Position numbers and translations under genes: made by a program
Part shown: positions 44,019-55,361 of the stretch, piece after piece
How positions within the stretch are numbered: position 1 is the stretch's first letter
How the letters are laid out: every line of letters begins with the position of its first letter
Notes under the pieces: generated by a model
What the model was told of the DNA's origin: nothing
The model's input: the letters and a program-made list of their open reading frames with translations, nothing else
The model's database searches: none
Source of the DNA: Saksenaea vasiformis B4078
Lineage: Eukaryota > Mucoromycota > Mucoromycetes > Mucorales > Saksenaeaceae
Length of the DNA stretch: 64,000 bases
NCBI GenBank assembly: GCA_000697055.1
Contig: JNDT01001812.1
Span: 1 to 64,000 of the forward strand
Reading direction: 5' to 3'

Positions 44019-45920
44019 TAATAATACCAACAACAACAACAACAATCTTATAACGCACAACAACAAAATGTACGAAAAACACACGGCCATTTTTTGTTCT
44101 AGATTCATTCTATTTAATTTTTTAAAAATGGCAAAAATCTTCCTCTCTTCCCCATCAAATGCCTTTTCTCTTCTTAATTTTAGTTAACCATCATTTACAT
44201 TTTGTATACTTCTTTATTTTTTCTTTTTTTTTTACTTTCATCTGCAGTGTAGTGTACGTGCAGCTTATAAGCTGCCTGCCTTTTCTTTTTTCGAGGGATT
44301 TGGTTTTTTTTTCTTTTTTGATTTCCGCCTAATTTCGCGCATATTCTTTTTTTTTTCTTCTTCTTTTACTTGATATTTTGTCTGTCTAATGTAACATTCA
44401 GAAACTTTCTTTATCAATTTTTTCTCTTTATTTTGCGAAGAAATCTCTAACCCCTACAGTAATACATGCAATTAAAACTATCACTTTCTTTTTTTTTAAG
44501 TTTACTGTGTGTTTATGTGTGGGTTGCACTTAATCCCTCTGCTAACGTGATTAGGTTACACCAGACTATTACGCATGCGGCTGCAGAGCGACGGACGTCT
44601 TCTCGCAGAGATAAGTTTCGTCTCCTTACCTATCATTGGTCGTTGATGGTTTGTTGCTTCGTTACACAACCATATCAAACTTACACTTCAGGGTAATCAT
44701 TTACACTCTTACTGCCCGCATCATCATCTTTTCGTGCTTATTTCTCATTTACATGCTGAATTTTAAAAAAAATTCATCATGAAATCACACCACATTCTGA
44801 CACTTTTTTTTTTTTTTTGGTTCTAGTAGATAGAAGAAAAAAAAAGGATTCAGCAATGATCTGGTGATGGACGAGTTAGTGAAACTTTGCATCATTTGCA
44901 ATCAAAGTTGGAATGGCCTCAACAAAAAATGTCTGCACTAGACCGCCAAATGACGATATATTATCTTCTTTTGGAAGTCAGATGTTCGGTAGCAATCCTT
45001 TCATGGCTTCATCGCCCGTTGATAAAGTTATTCAGACAACAACAATCTTATTCTATCTAATGTGCCAGTCCCTCGCTTATTCGGACCATGTGTCAAGATT
45101 AGAAACTTGCGTCTCCGTTACAGACGTTCTTGCCTTTTTCGTTCAAACCAGGAATGGTTTTTATCCCTCAAGCACACCATGTATGGAAAAAGGCCGATGT
45201 AACAAAAAACATAACCTGAAAGGATTCAAGAAAAAAAGAACTCCTGAAGGATAACCCAATACACACAGGTAATGCAACAAACAGACGAACGCACATTCTA
45301 GTGATCCATCAATCTTTCAGAACTTGACTATCGCTTGGGCATGCCACTTTTAGTTGGGAATTACTTAGGGACACTCCAACGGGACACTCACATACACACA
45401 CACACACACACACACACATTATCACGCGCATTTTATGCTCAGTATCTCGTAATATATCCGTCATTGAGAAAACAATCCGAGTTGTTACTTTTTTAACATA
45501 TTTCATTATTCTATGTGGCATGGACATCTGCTCTGTGTATCTTGTCACCCGAAGCATGTTGTCTCTTTGAAACGTGGGCGTTGGTCTTGAGAAGCTTTTT
45601 GATTTTGAGGAAAGCTGGCGTGTCCCGTTGGAGCGTCCCTAGTCAATTCAGAGATATCCACAATGGTCAAAGTAGTAGTAAAGTAACCTATATACATATG
45701 TTTACAAGGGTCATGACAAACCTCTGATCGCCATGCGCATGCAAGCATCCACTGATGGCCAAAAGATTGATGGGGCGGTCGCTGATTATACGAGACTTTG
45801 GTCGATGCAACGTTGAAGCTCTCTAGCGCGTCAGTCGACTATTCTACTCTTGCACCATGGCCGCTGTCTTGAAGGTTTCCCAACGATGCCTCCTTTGATA
45901 CCATCTGATTCCATATCTCT
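44019..45920. other. 1.9 kb intergenic, T-rich, no gene seen
   Basis: 3' flank of the GT2 gene with many T tracts, followed by sequence grading into the mobile-element relics. Frames at 44466-44696 and 44913-45254 show no features. A (CA)n run lies at 45391-45418. Confidence 0.4.
45391..45418. repeat. (CA)n microsatellite
   Basis: About 13 CA units with one interruption, just before the Helitron-derived region. Confidence 0.85.
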
Positions 45921-45929
45921 GCGAGCATT

Positions 45930-46390
45930 ACTCCATCATGCGCTTACTGCTGAACAGCTCGATCAGGATACCCAATGATTGCAGTAGCAAGCCACTGATC
46001 AACTGACAACCTTCAATGCTATCATGGCTTGCTGTAGAGTATACCAATCTATCACAGCGACTGTTCTTCTCGGAAGGTGCTGGAGGCTGGGGAAAGACCT
46101 TTGTATACAACACTTTTCTTGTTTACGTACGTGCCCAGCGAAAGATCGCCCTCGCTGTTGCTCCAACCGGTGTTGCTCTCCCGCTACTAGATGGAGATGT
46201 CACTGCCCATTCACGCTACAAGATATCTGCTACCACCGGCATGATGGGAACCCAGTATATCTTGCAATATACCTGTCCACAGTACCCTCGCGGAGCTTCT
46301 CCAAGGAACGCCAATGATCGTCCGGGATGAGGTTCCTATGATGCATAGGTATGCATAGAGGCCGTTGATCGGTGTCTCCGCATATTGGAT
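45930..46390 (+). mobile_element. Helitron PIF1-type helicase relic
   Basis: Translating the three plus frames gives successive blocks of the Helitron PIF1-like helicase. They are a LTAEQ start, then EGAGGWGKTFVYNT (Walker A, normally GPGGTGKT), then AQRKIALAVAPTGVALPLL and TAHSRYKI, and then, in another frame, LLQGTPMIVRDEVPMMHRYA (Walker B region, normally WDE). Several frameshifts and a substituted Walker A (Trp for Thr) mean it is dead. Rep/HUH domain and Helitron ends were not found in the window. Confidence 0.75.
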
Positions 46391-46399
46391 TTTCGGTTG

Positions 46400-46887
46400 C
46401 GAACTCACAGATTGCGTTGACGCTTGGTTCCTGCTATTTCGCACGCAGCCAAAAACAACTCAGGGCACAGCGAGCGTCCTTTCACGGCTGCTATCTTTAT
46501 TTTCCAATAAAGAACACACTTCGCGACCCAATTTGCTCATTCAAGCAAGGAACGAAAAAAAAAAAGGTCTTGCATTGCGAATCCATCCATCGATCATCTT
46601 TTCATAACGTCGAGCGACCTATATGTGTACTCATGATCGACGAATACTTGATCTCTCAAATCTGTCGCACATGTAACACAAAGAAATCTCCAAAATTGCC
46701 AGATTTACGAAAACAACGTTCGCGCATACATGCTGTACTGACATGCAACGAAGGTTCATGCACGGCAATGTACTGGAATCGCGATCGGATGGCAGCAAGT
46801 GATATCTTCAATGGCTTTCTGCATATGTCGCGGAATGATAACAAACGCCCATCAGCATTTTCAACGGCCTACCACGGATACTGCTGA
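46400..46887 (+). pseudogene. Fanzor/TnpB-like endonuclease relic, C-terminal part, next to the Helitron helicase
   Basis: An open frame (46372-46887) carries, from about 46620, the C-terminal signature of Fanzor proteins: CVLMIDEYLISQICRTC (RuvC acidic strand plus first zinc CxxC), then IHAVLTCNEGSC, then YWNRDRMAASDIF (RuvC-III R-D-x-x-A-A), then KRPSAF near the end. About 90 residues are collinear and in frame, better preserved than the copy at 36.5 kb. The N-terminal and RuvC-I/II parts are not visible, so it is a fragment. It follows the helicase relic on the same strand, and Helitrons are known carriers of Fanzor genes. Confidence 0.72.
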
Positions 46888-46899
46888 AAGTCAGCCAGG

Positions 46900-48085
46900 C
46901 GTATCCTTTGATGAGTGAGCACGGGTGCACACATGCTTCTTAGTTATATCGCATCCTTGTACAACGAAACTGGCCGCTCATCGAAGCCATGAATCCTTTC
47001 TCCCGCCCCACTAAAATAGTGCATCATACGCGAATGTGCGGGAATACCCTTCGGTGTTAAATAAAGCGATATACACGTTTTACTCCATATGGATTTCGCG
47101 TCTATCGAGAGGCTGAGTTAATGCAAATAGTTAAGAGCTCCTTGTCAGCTTATGTGTTAATAACCGCCTATTCCCTTCCTTTCTTGACCCAAAAAATTGG
47201 CACCTCATGGATGCAAAAGCTATATAGATTAGCATAAAAATTTGATCAATAAACAGCAGTGGAAGTTCGTCTTTACCGAGTTTGTCTTCCTGGCTTTTGC
47301 CACCGTGGCGCCCATGCGTGTCTCACAAACGAATTCAATTCACATAACAGCATTGCACGGCAAGAAACTTTGATCTCTCACTCTTTCACGTTTTCGATAC
47401 TTCCTCAATAGAAAAATACCATGAAAGACATACACTACTTTCTCAAAGCAAAATCCAAACGGATGGTCTTTTACCAAGGCCCTTTCATAACCTGAAGGAA
47501 AAAAAATGCATCGTCCATACGCAGGAATCTCTTGCTGCTGTTAAAGAGGAGTCTTATTGAAGCCGTCGCAGAAAGGTACAAAGGAGCAGGCAAGAGAGGT
47601 TGATGAAATGCTGAACAATTGAAAAGTATGACCCCAAGTGTGGCCCCAGTCATACTCGTTTTATCGCTGACATCCAGCACACATACTAGACCGAGCTGGA
47701 GGCCATTACGGTATCAAGAGCCATTGGGAGGCTAAATTATACCAAATCAGGGGGTTCTGTACGCACTTCTGATGTAGAAATCCAGTACATTGCGAACATA
47801 GCCTTCTATCGAAAATCGATCGATTATGGTCTATCGATAATGAAACAACATTCAATGCTGCCGATTTACTCGCCGTTGTCATTCGCAATACTACAGTGTG
47901 CTCCCTTGTGTAGATTAGGATCGAACATCAGGGTAGTAACAACCAACTTTTGGTTGTAAGAGGATTTGGCAGATAGATAATTGAACGCGGTCAACCAACA
48001 GACTATGCAATGTGAGGTATAATTCGGGTGGGGCATCCGATGGATAGCATGTTTAACAAAGTCTGATGTGGTCAAACTCAATTTT
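46900..48085. other. Region between Fanzor relic and Crypton relic
   Basis: No gene is supported. TCCCGC (about 46960) and GCGGGA (about 47005) form a short inverted pair that could be chance. Probably diverged transposon or intergenic DNA. Confidence 0.35.
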
Positions 48086-49550
48086 TCAACGGATCTCGAA
48101 GTTAAAGGATGTCCAAAACAATTTATTTTTTTCTGCTAAAAAATGCGCTCTTTGTTCTTGGACAGTCCAGTCGAGCGACTTACCCCGAGCAACCTGCTTC
48201 TCTTCTGCCAGAGCAATGGCAGTCTGCTCGGAGATCCCGCTCTGCCTGGCGTAGTTCCTGACGGCGTCGATGATCGTGCGGCGACGACTAAAGAACTTGG
48301 CGTCGTTCTTCCGCCACGCCGTCCCCCACCGTTCTTCCAAAGCTTGGACAGCTGGCGCGCCTGCCAGGCCTTCTGTCCATTCACGCCACAGGTCAGCCAC
48401 TGTCTGAATGCCACGGCTCAAGCGGTAAACGCCCGTACTCAATGGAGTGGACAGCACGGCGGTACCAGTGGCGCACTTGAGCCTTGGGACGCTGTTGCAA
48501 CAGCGGGGAGGAGAAGGCCTTCGTCTGTGGGTTCGCTAGTGGACGACTCCCCACCCTGCACGGCGACTTGCACATTGAACCTGGCGCAACCAGAGGTAAT
48601 GTCGTTGATCGCAGCCTGCAGCGTGGCCACCTGGCACTCGAGCGAGGAAAGCTTGCTGCTGAGATCCGAGTGCATGGTCTGCACGGTCGTTTGCATGACC
48701 GGCATCGCTCGTTGCAGCAGCAGGTCTTGAGGCTGGTCCGTCTCTGCTATAGCAATGTCGACTTATCTGTTAAACCCACCCCTCCTTTCTTAATAATCAT
48801 ATTAAATATAACATAGGCACATTTATTTTTCAAACTCGATATCGAGCGGTTCCTGGAACAAACCATGCGTCCATCTTACCGTAATCAAATCGCGGTGTAG
48901 GTGCAGCACCGCACTTCCCAAAGTAGTATCCCACCAGCTTCTGAAGCTGCTCGATCGACGTGTCCCCGTCAATCAGGGACCCGCACCACGATCGTCAAAG
49001 TTCTCCCGCCGTGTCTGCGCTTCGGTGTAGAAGAGATCCGACAGAAGGTCCTTGATCTCTTTGCGTGCGAGGGTGGGGATGGGTGTTGATACCCTGCGCC
49101 TTCTGCTGCCCTGTACAGGTCGAGGATCGCGGCCACGTACTGATCCACCGTCGTAAGCCGGATCCACTTGTTGCTCGGCGCGTTTCCCTTGGTGGATCGG
49201 CGGGGAGTATGGCCAACGACCTTAATAATATATACATATTGACAGCATTTAGATATGGATTGTCCTTTGCTAAGTAGCCAGTAAAAGAAGATGAAGACAT
49301 ATGTTGATATACCTCCGTGACAAGAAACAGGTGCAGTGTCTTTCCGTACACCGTGTACTGCGATTCCTCCGGGAACTTGCCTTCGTACCGCCTCTTGAAC
49401 TCCCGTTGCTTGGCGGTGTAGGACCTCGTCCTGTTTTCAGGGCGCACATCCCGCTGCCTGGCGCCGAGTCACACGCACCGCCTCTTCCATAGCCACTTCG
49501 ACGCTAGCGTAGGCAGACGACGAAGCAGCGGCGTTGGTAGAAGAGGACAT
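48086..49550 (-). mobile_element. Crypton (tyrosine-recombinase) element relic with core deletion
   Basis: Minus strand. The frame starts at ATG 49550 (MSSSTNAAASSS, Ala/Ser-rich). In a shifted frame come TRSYTAKQREFKRRYEGKF and YTVYGKTLHLFL, the N-terminal SAM-like segment of Crypton recombinases. Next is an intron-like gap, then WIRLTTVDQYVAAILDLYRA and ARKEIKDLLSDLF. From about 48900 to 48730 the sequence jumps to a coiled-coil linker (SDLSSKLSSLECQVATLQAA) and then to a GCR1_C DNA-binding domain, with TVADLWREWTEGLAG and FFSRRRTIIDAV (48457-48086). The catalytic recombinase core with its Arg-His-Arg-Tyr residues is missing, and at least three frameshifts exist. Confidence 0.8.
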
Positions 49551-49559
49551 AACGGTTGT

Positions 49560-52500
49560 GACAAAAAAAATTCGTAATGTAAAAGAACGAGGTAGAGAGA
49601 AAGAGTATCTTCGCCTTTCGATCCCTGATTTCTGTTGTATCCGTGTTGGATACGAAACCCGGTAACTCTTGCGAATGTCGAGGGTATTAGCATGCTCTTT
49701 TTCCAAATTTATCATGAACCAAATATGATCAAGTGCTCCAGTCATTTCTGCGCTTGCTTCTTCAGCTGGCTGCTTGTGGATCCCAGTAGGCAGATATCGT
49801 CCAGCTAATAGACTAGGCGAATACCCTGGCAATGCAATGGTTCGAGAGTTACACACATGATTTTCGAGAAAACTCGAGGGCTCACACTCACTTCAAATGG
49901 GAAGTGGTCGACATTGATATACGACGCCCTTGTCGGGAAAAAAATACAAGATATTGTCGGCCAGTCCGCCATCTTAGACACCATCCTTGCAACTTCTGTG
50001 ACTGGAAAGAAACGAGCTGAGAGCAGGAATTACTATAGGATGATTGACAGTGGACACAAGAGCCGCTTCCGAAGTAGATTCCAATTGCTCGAGCAACTCC
50101 TCTTCGGTGTCTTCATAGGATGATGATGGCGTATGGTTGTTCACCTCAGGGAGCGAACCCCAGCGAAAAATTCTCGACCAATGGTAGAGAAAGTGCTAGT
50201 ATAAACGAGCGACGTTGACAAAATAGACGCACGGAACGATGAGGAGGAACTGAAGACGCTGCCCAAGGACTGTTCGGCTTGTCGGACAACGCGTACCCAA
50301 TGCGTGTAAGTGTCAGAATTGACAACCCGGCCAATAGGAACAGCTGAAAGTCAGAATATGTTGGGTGCGACCCCTGGACTGGCATAACAGCGGTTGACAC
50401 ACCCCACCTTCCGGTACAAGTGGCACGTATTGCATCAGCGAGCACGGTGGAACATATCAGAAGGAACCCAACCTTCGCAAATTCGATCATGGACAAAACA
50501 GTAATTGCAGCATTGAAAGGATGATAGTCTTCGTATCGAATGTCGCGCTGTTTACTGTATGCTGCAACATTGTCCTGGAACACGTTTATTATCTTTTCCT
50601 ATGGAAAGGTATTTTTCGTTAGACTGCTATCTGTTGTCGTACCTACTCCAACTTTGATTGACTTACCGCTTGATCCTAAAGTAAAAGGTTATAGCAAGGG
50701 TTGGGACAGACTACATCTCATTCAATCATCACCACGGGAAAGCGGGTTACTGATTGACTACTTTTTACTTAAGGAACATTAGTTGATCAGTAACCGCTTT
50801 TGCATAGGGCATATAGGTGCGGGCCTTGCTATCGTTTCTGCCTTCTGCCGCTTGTAGTAGACCAAACTATCTTGCGTTACAGCAAGTCCACTTCACCACG
50901 GAACCACTACGACTAGTACTTTGTCGTTTCCTTAATCGTTCTCCATGAGTCTCTCCCCATTCTTTCGCAGCACACGCTTGCATTATCAGCGATAACAAGT
51001 AATTGAGAGTCATCAGATCTAGTCACCCTTATCCGACCTACATGTTCCTTCACCGGAGGAGTCATATCTGGTCATGGGAACCTTTCAGTTTTGGTCTGCA
51101 GACATCTCAGCATGAAAGCAAACCTCAAGTTGGTGCACAACAGTGGCGATTGTATTACATGCCACGTACGTATACCGGTCGGGGGTACGCGCCTATTTTA
51201 ACGGGTAGCAAGGTTAACGACGCGCCAAGATTCATCTTTGGACTACCTGATCTTAGTTTTCAGGTCGCAATGGCTGTGTTTTCAATGTTTTCTACGATAC
51301 GATGCAGAAATTAGGCGGCCAAGACCTTTTGCTTTTGCGACGGTACCATAAGGCGTTTCAGCCGGTCTCATTTCATAAATCGCAACACATTCTTCTACCG
51401 CAAACTCTCGACATAGTTTTGTGAACAGCGCTAAAGATTACTTGGATTGACATTGAGCCAGCTTTATTTTGGGTACTTTTCTGCCAAAAAAAAAAGCTTC
51501 ATACAATTTTTAAAATCTCAAAAGATGACTGATCATGAGAAACCATTCTATCCGTTCTAAATATGGCTGTCATGCTCATATCTACCCGCTGTGCCCGAAG
51601 AAATGGTAATTTGAAGTCTCATAGTGGACTTAACTGAATTTCCTTCTATTGGATGGTTGCTGTCAATTCAACAAGTAGACGATTTACCCCAGAATTCCCA
51701 TCAAGACAGCAAACATACATGATGAATTTATTTCAAAACAAAGTACGATACATGCTCACTGGCATATGATTATGATATTCCGTCACTTTACGGGAGCATT
51801 TGCATAACGAGCAACCAGATCTATTATACGGTAGAGCTAGGCTTCATAAAATTGTGTTTTGCGTTAAAAGAACAAAAGGCTCGGCTGGTGGGTCCAAGAG
51901 ACGATTTCTTTGCCGTTATGGTATGCTACGTTGCGATAACCCTTTACACAAAATGCGTTATTCACAGCGACAATCGCTATTCGTGCAACCTCACATCGAG
52001 ACACTGTTTACTCTGCTGAACCCAACGAACAGGCTTGTTTTAAAAGTTTCACTCACGCCGCTTGATGATCAAACAGAAAATACGCCAGCCGAAGGCGTTT
52101 TCCTTCCTGTAAAGTGTCATTGCCTTTCATAACTACGAAATGGATAGTTTAAACACTTCAGGTCACACAGGAACAGCGCGGTGCATATTTACGCTCTGAT
52201 GATAGCATCCTCATGACCTGAAAGATTGATAGCCTATGTTTGCTGTAAGCCTATCTTTTGTAGCACAAACGGTGGAGATAAGGTGTGGTTTTGACTTTGT
52301 TTTCTACTTTGCCCATAGGATCAAGAACATGACGAACCCGTGACTCATACAATATGCTTTGTTGCACAATTGCAGCAACCACTAGGACGCTTCAGGAACT
52401 TTTCTTGGACCAATAGTAATCTCTCCCCGCCTATTCGGTAGTCCTGTCAACAAAGCTGCTGTATTACCAACATACACATTTTTTAAGCCGTTTTTGTAAA

Positions 52501-52647
52501 AAAAGCAGCGGAGGAAGAGCTGCGATAGGCTATTGGGCGCTGACAACTAAAGAGCGTTTGCCGCGTGGCTTGCGCGAGATGCTCATCGTGACATCCAGTG
52601 AGACAATCCTGTTGCGTGATAATTCTGCTTTCTGACTGGTTGACATT
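49560..52647. other. 3 kb region with a possible decayed membrane-protein gene
   Basis: On the minus strand, 50583-50146 is an open frame of 145 codons with two hydrophobic stretches (MIEFAKVGFLLICSTVLADA, LFLLAGLSILTLTRIGYAL). Good splice signals precede it: a TTTAG acceptor, a nine-base segment, a GTAAGT donor and a CCATAG acceptor around 50690-50600. This suggests a broken or unmodelled transporter-like gene; no family is recognised with confidence. Frames at 51003-51314 and 51800-52132 have no features. Confidence 0.3.
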
Positions 52648-52812
52648 GTGGAGCAGACAAGACTAAACGAATCGCAAGTTGTGTTGGTCAGGGCCATTTT
52701 CTTCTTTCTGTTCAACTCAGCCATTTGTCATCCTCTTTTCTTACACACACACTCTCTCTCTATCTATCACCCCTTTTTCCCATTTTTGTCCCTTTTTCTT
52801 TTAACCGTAACA

Positions 52813-55197
52813 ATGCTGAAATCATCCAATCAAGAATATGAACCCCTTGTAGGGTCTTCCACAAACATTTTCAGACGACACCGAATAAAATGGATATGTA
52901 TCGTCCTCGCTACTGTCGTCTTTGCAGGCACATCTCTCTTCTTCGTTACAGGTATGTCCAGGGAGAAAAGACGAAGAAAAAAAGAGTCAGAGCTGAAAAA
53001 TTTACTATCGTAGATCGCGGGCCATTGCTTGATCCGGAAAAGCCTAAAGTTTATAATCAAGGAGCTGTCGCCTCTGAAGCGGAGGAATGTTCCAACGTTG
53101 GGATTCAAAGTAAAACTGGTCCAGTAAATTAATTGAGGCACTCATCTTCCATGTTTATAGTCCTTAAGGAAGGAGGAAATGCGGTAGATTCTGCTATTGC
53201 CTCTTCACTTTGTCTTGGTGTCGTAAATAACTTCGCTTCCGGTAAGATTAAAACAAAATGGGCTTTTTTTTTCTTACCTCCCTTAACATTAAACTTTTTT
53301 TCCTTTTTTTTTTTAGGAATTGGAGGGTAACGTCATTATAGGGGATCATGATGCCATTTCTAATCCTCTATGCTTAGTGGCGGAGTTATTGTTATCCGGT
53401 CGGCCAACGGTACATTCGAATCCATCGATTTCCGTGAAACCGCACCTGCTGCGGCGACGTTCGATATGTTCGTTGATGACCCCATGCTAGCAAGGCATGG
53501 TGGTCTAGCAGTAGCCGTGCCGTGAGTAATATAGCGTGATAGATAATCATCGTCATCATAACCAGCTCAAACCTGATTTTTTTTAGCGGCGAACTGAAAG
53601 GCTTTGAGCTGGCGCATCAAAGACATGGCAAATTACCCTGGGCTACCCTTTTTGAGCCTGCAATCCAGTTGGCGCGTGATGGATTCAAAGTTGATACCAT
53701 CTTAGACAGAGCCTTGCTGGTGAGTGATTTGACGCCTGTCGTGGCATTTGTGTTAACGAAGAAGGGGTTACAGCGCACTTGGGATTGGATGGCAGAAGAT
53801 CCGACGTTTGCAGAAGTGTACGGTATTCGAAGGAAGGATGGCAGCTACGTACGTGCCATTACGGGTGATGTTATTAGACGGCCCCAGCTTGCCAAAACAT
53901 TGGAACTAGTCGCCCAACACGGAGCAGACATATTCTATAACGTAAAGCTATTTAATTGTCACGGGGTTTAGCTGTGTACTGAATGCCTTTTTTAGGGTGC
54001 GATTGCCGAGTCATTGGTGAATACAACGAAGGCTCATGGGGGGATCTTGACTCTCGAGGACCTTCGACAGTATCGTGCGGTGATCCGCCCTACCATCAGC
54101 ACATACTATCATGGCCGGAAGGTGACCACATGCACATTACCCTTCAGTGGCCCTGTCTTGTTGAGCATTCTGAACGTGCTTGAACGTTATGATTTCAAGG
54201 CAGAACCTAATAGAGGTTTAAGCATACATCGGTTGGTCGAGGGGTTCAAATTTGGTTATGCTTTCCGGACCGAAATGGGCGATCCCGCCTATATTGAAAT
54301 TGAGGATCGTCTACGAGAAATTATAAGCAAGGATTTTGCTTCCGAAATACGGAGGAAAATCTCGGACGTAAGTTGGGTCGATCTCCACTCGACAAAAGGA
54401 AGAAAAAAGAAAAAAAAAACTAAAAATACTTTGAAGGATGCGACACACTCACCTCTCTATTACGGTCCCAAATTTGACACATCAAGCAATCATGGAACAA
54501 TGCATATTTCTGTTGTCGACAAGGAAGATACAGCCGTTGCCCTGACAACCACTGTCAATTTGGCCTTTGGTTCACGTTTAATGGACCCTGCTACTGGAGT
54601 TGTGCTGAACAACGAGATGGACGATTTCAGTATCCCAGGGTATGGAAGATCATCGAAACATCTCCCTTATCCCCTAACTTTGTTTTATTTTCTTTTTAGT
54701 CAACCTAATTATTTCCACCTTTACCCGAGCGAAGATAACTATGTAGCCCCTGGTAAACGACCGCTCTCTTCCATGGCGCCAACCATCGTTGAACGAGATG
54801 GGCAGTTTGAAATCGCTGTCGGCGGTACAGGCGGATCAAAGATTACAACCGCCGTCTTGAACGTGCTCTTGAACGTGTTAGATTTCGGCACTGACTTGGA
54901 GGAGGCTGTGGGAGCGCCGCGCGTGCATCATCAATTATTACCTGACAAGGTCGATATCGAACCAGGGTATAACCAGGCAGTAATTGCGTCTCTCAAGGAA
55001 CGCGGGCACGAGGTAAAAGAATGAATGGGACAGGGTGAAGCGATCTTCGAAGCTCAAAAAAAATGGAAATTTTGTAGATCTACACATTGACTAAAGATGA
55101 TGATCATTCAGCTGTTCAGTCCGTCAGACGCACTGCCGATGGCTTTGTTTATGCCGCCAGCGATCCCCGAAAATTTGCTATAGGTGCTGTTTACTAA
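52813..55197 (+). CDS. Gamma-glutamyltranspeptidase, type II membrane form
   Basis: Ten exons (52813-52951, 53014-53109, 53161-53241, 53317-53326, 53378-53521, 53587-53941, 53996-54367, 54437-54639, 54700-55012, 55078-55197) encode 610 residues. A membrane anchor lies at about 27-46. The proenzyme cleaves itself before Thr420 in SNHGTMHIS, the N-terminal nucleophile of the small subunit. Other signatures are EGGNAVDSAIAS, ASGIGGGG, LNNEMDDFS (456-464) and SSMAPTI. The enzyme transfers or hydrolyses the gamma-glutamyl group of glutathione at the vacuole or cell surface. Exon 4 is only 10 nt long and is needed to build the SGIGGGG motif; both its flanking introns have standard ends. All phases close. 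Confidence 0.95.
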
Positions 55198-55361
55198 GGG
55201 GGGAACATATCCTTCATTTGTCTTTAATGTATATAATAATAATAATAATAATAACAAAAGGATTGTTTCATGGATGCAAAAAGAAAAAAGAAACAAAAGA
55301 GTAAAGTTACAGGTTGAAAGGGAGAGAGGAAGGAAAAAACAAAGAATTTTTTTTTTTGGTG
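55198..55361. repeat. Short convergent spacer with (TAA)n run
   Basis: The region between the convergent peptidase and chitin synthase genes. Contains seven to eight AAT/TAA units at 55232-55254. Confidence 0.6.

Noticed and set aside
46955..47010. TCCCGC / GCGGGA pair as a Helitron 3' hairpin
   Set aside because: Six-base arms with a 30-base loop and no CTRR end following; chance is as likely.
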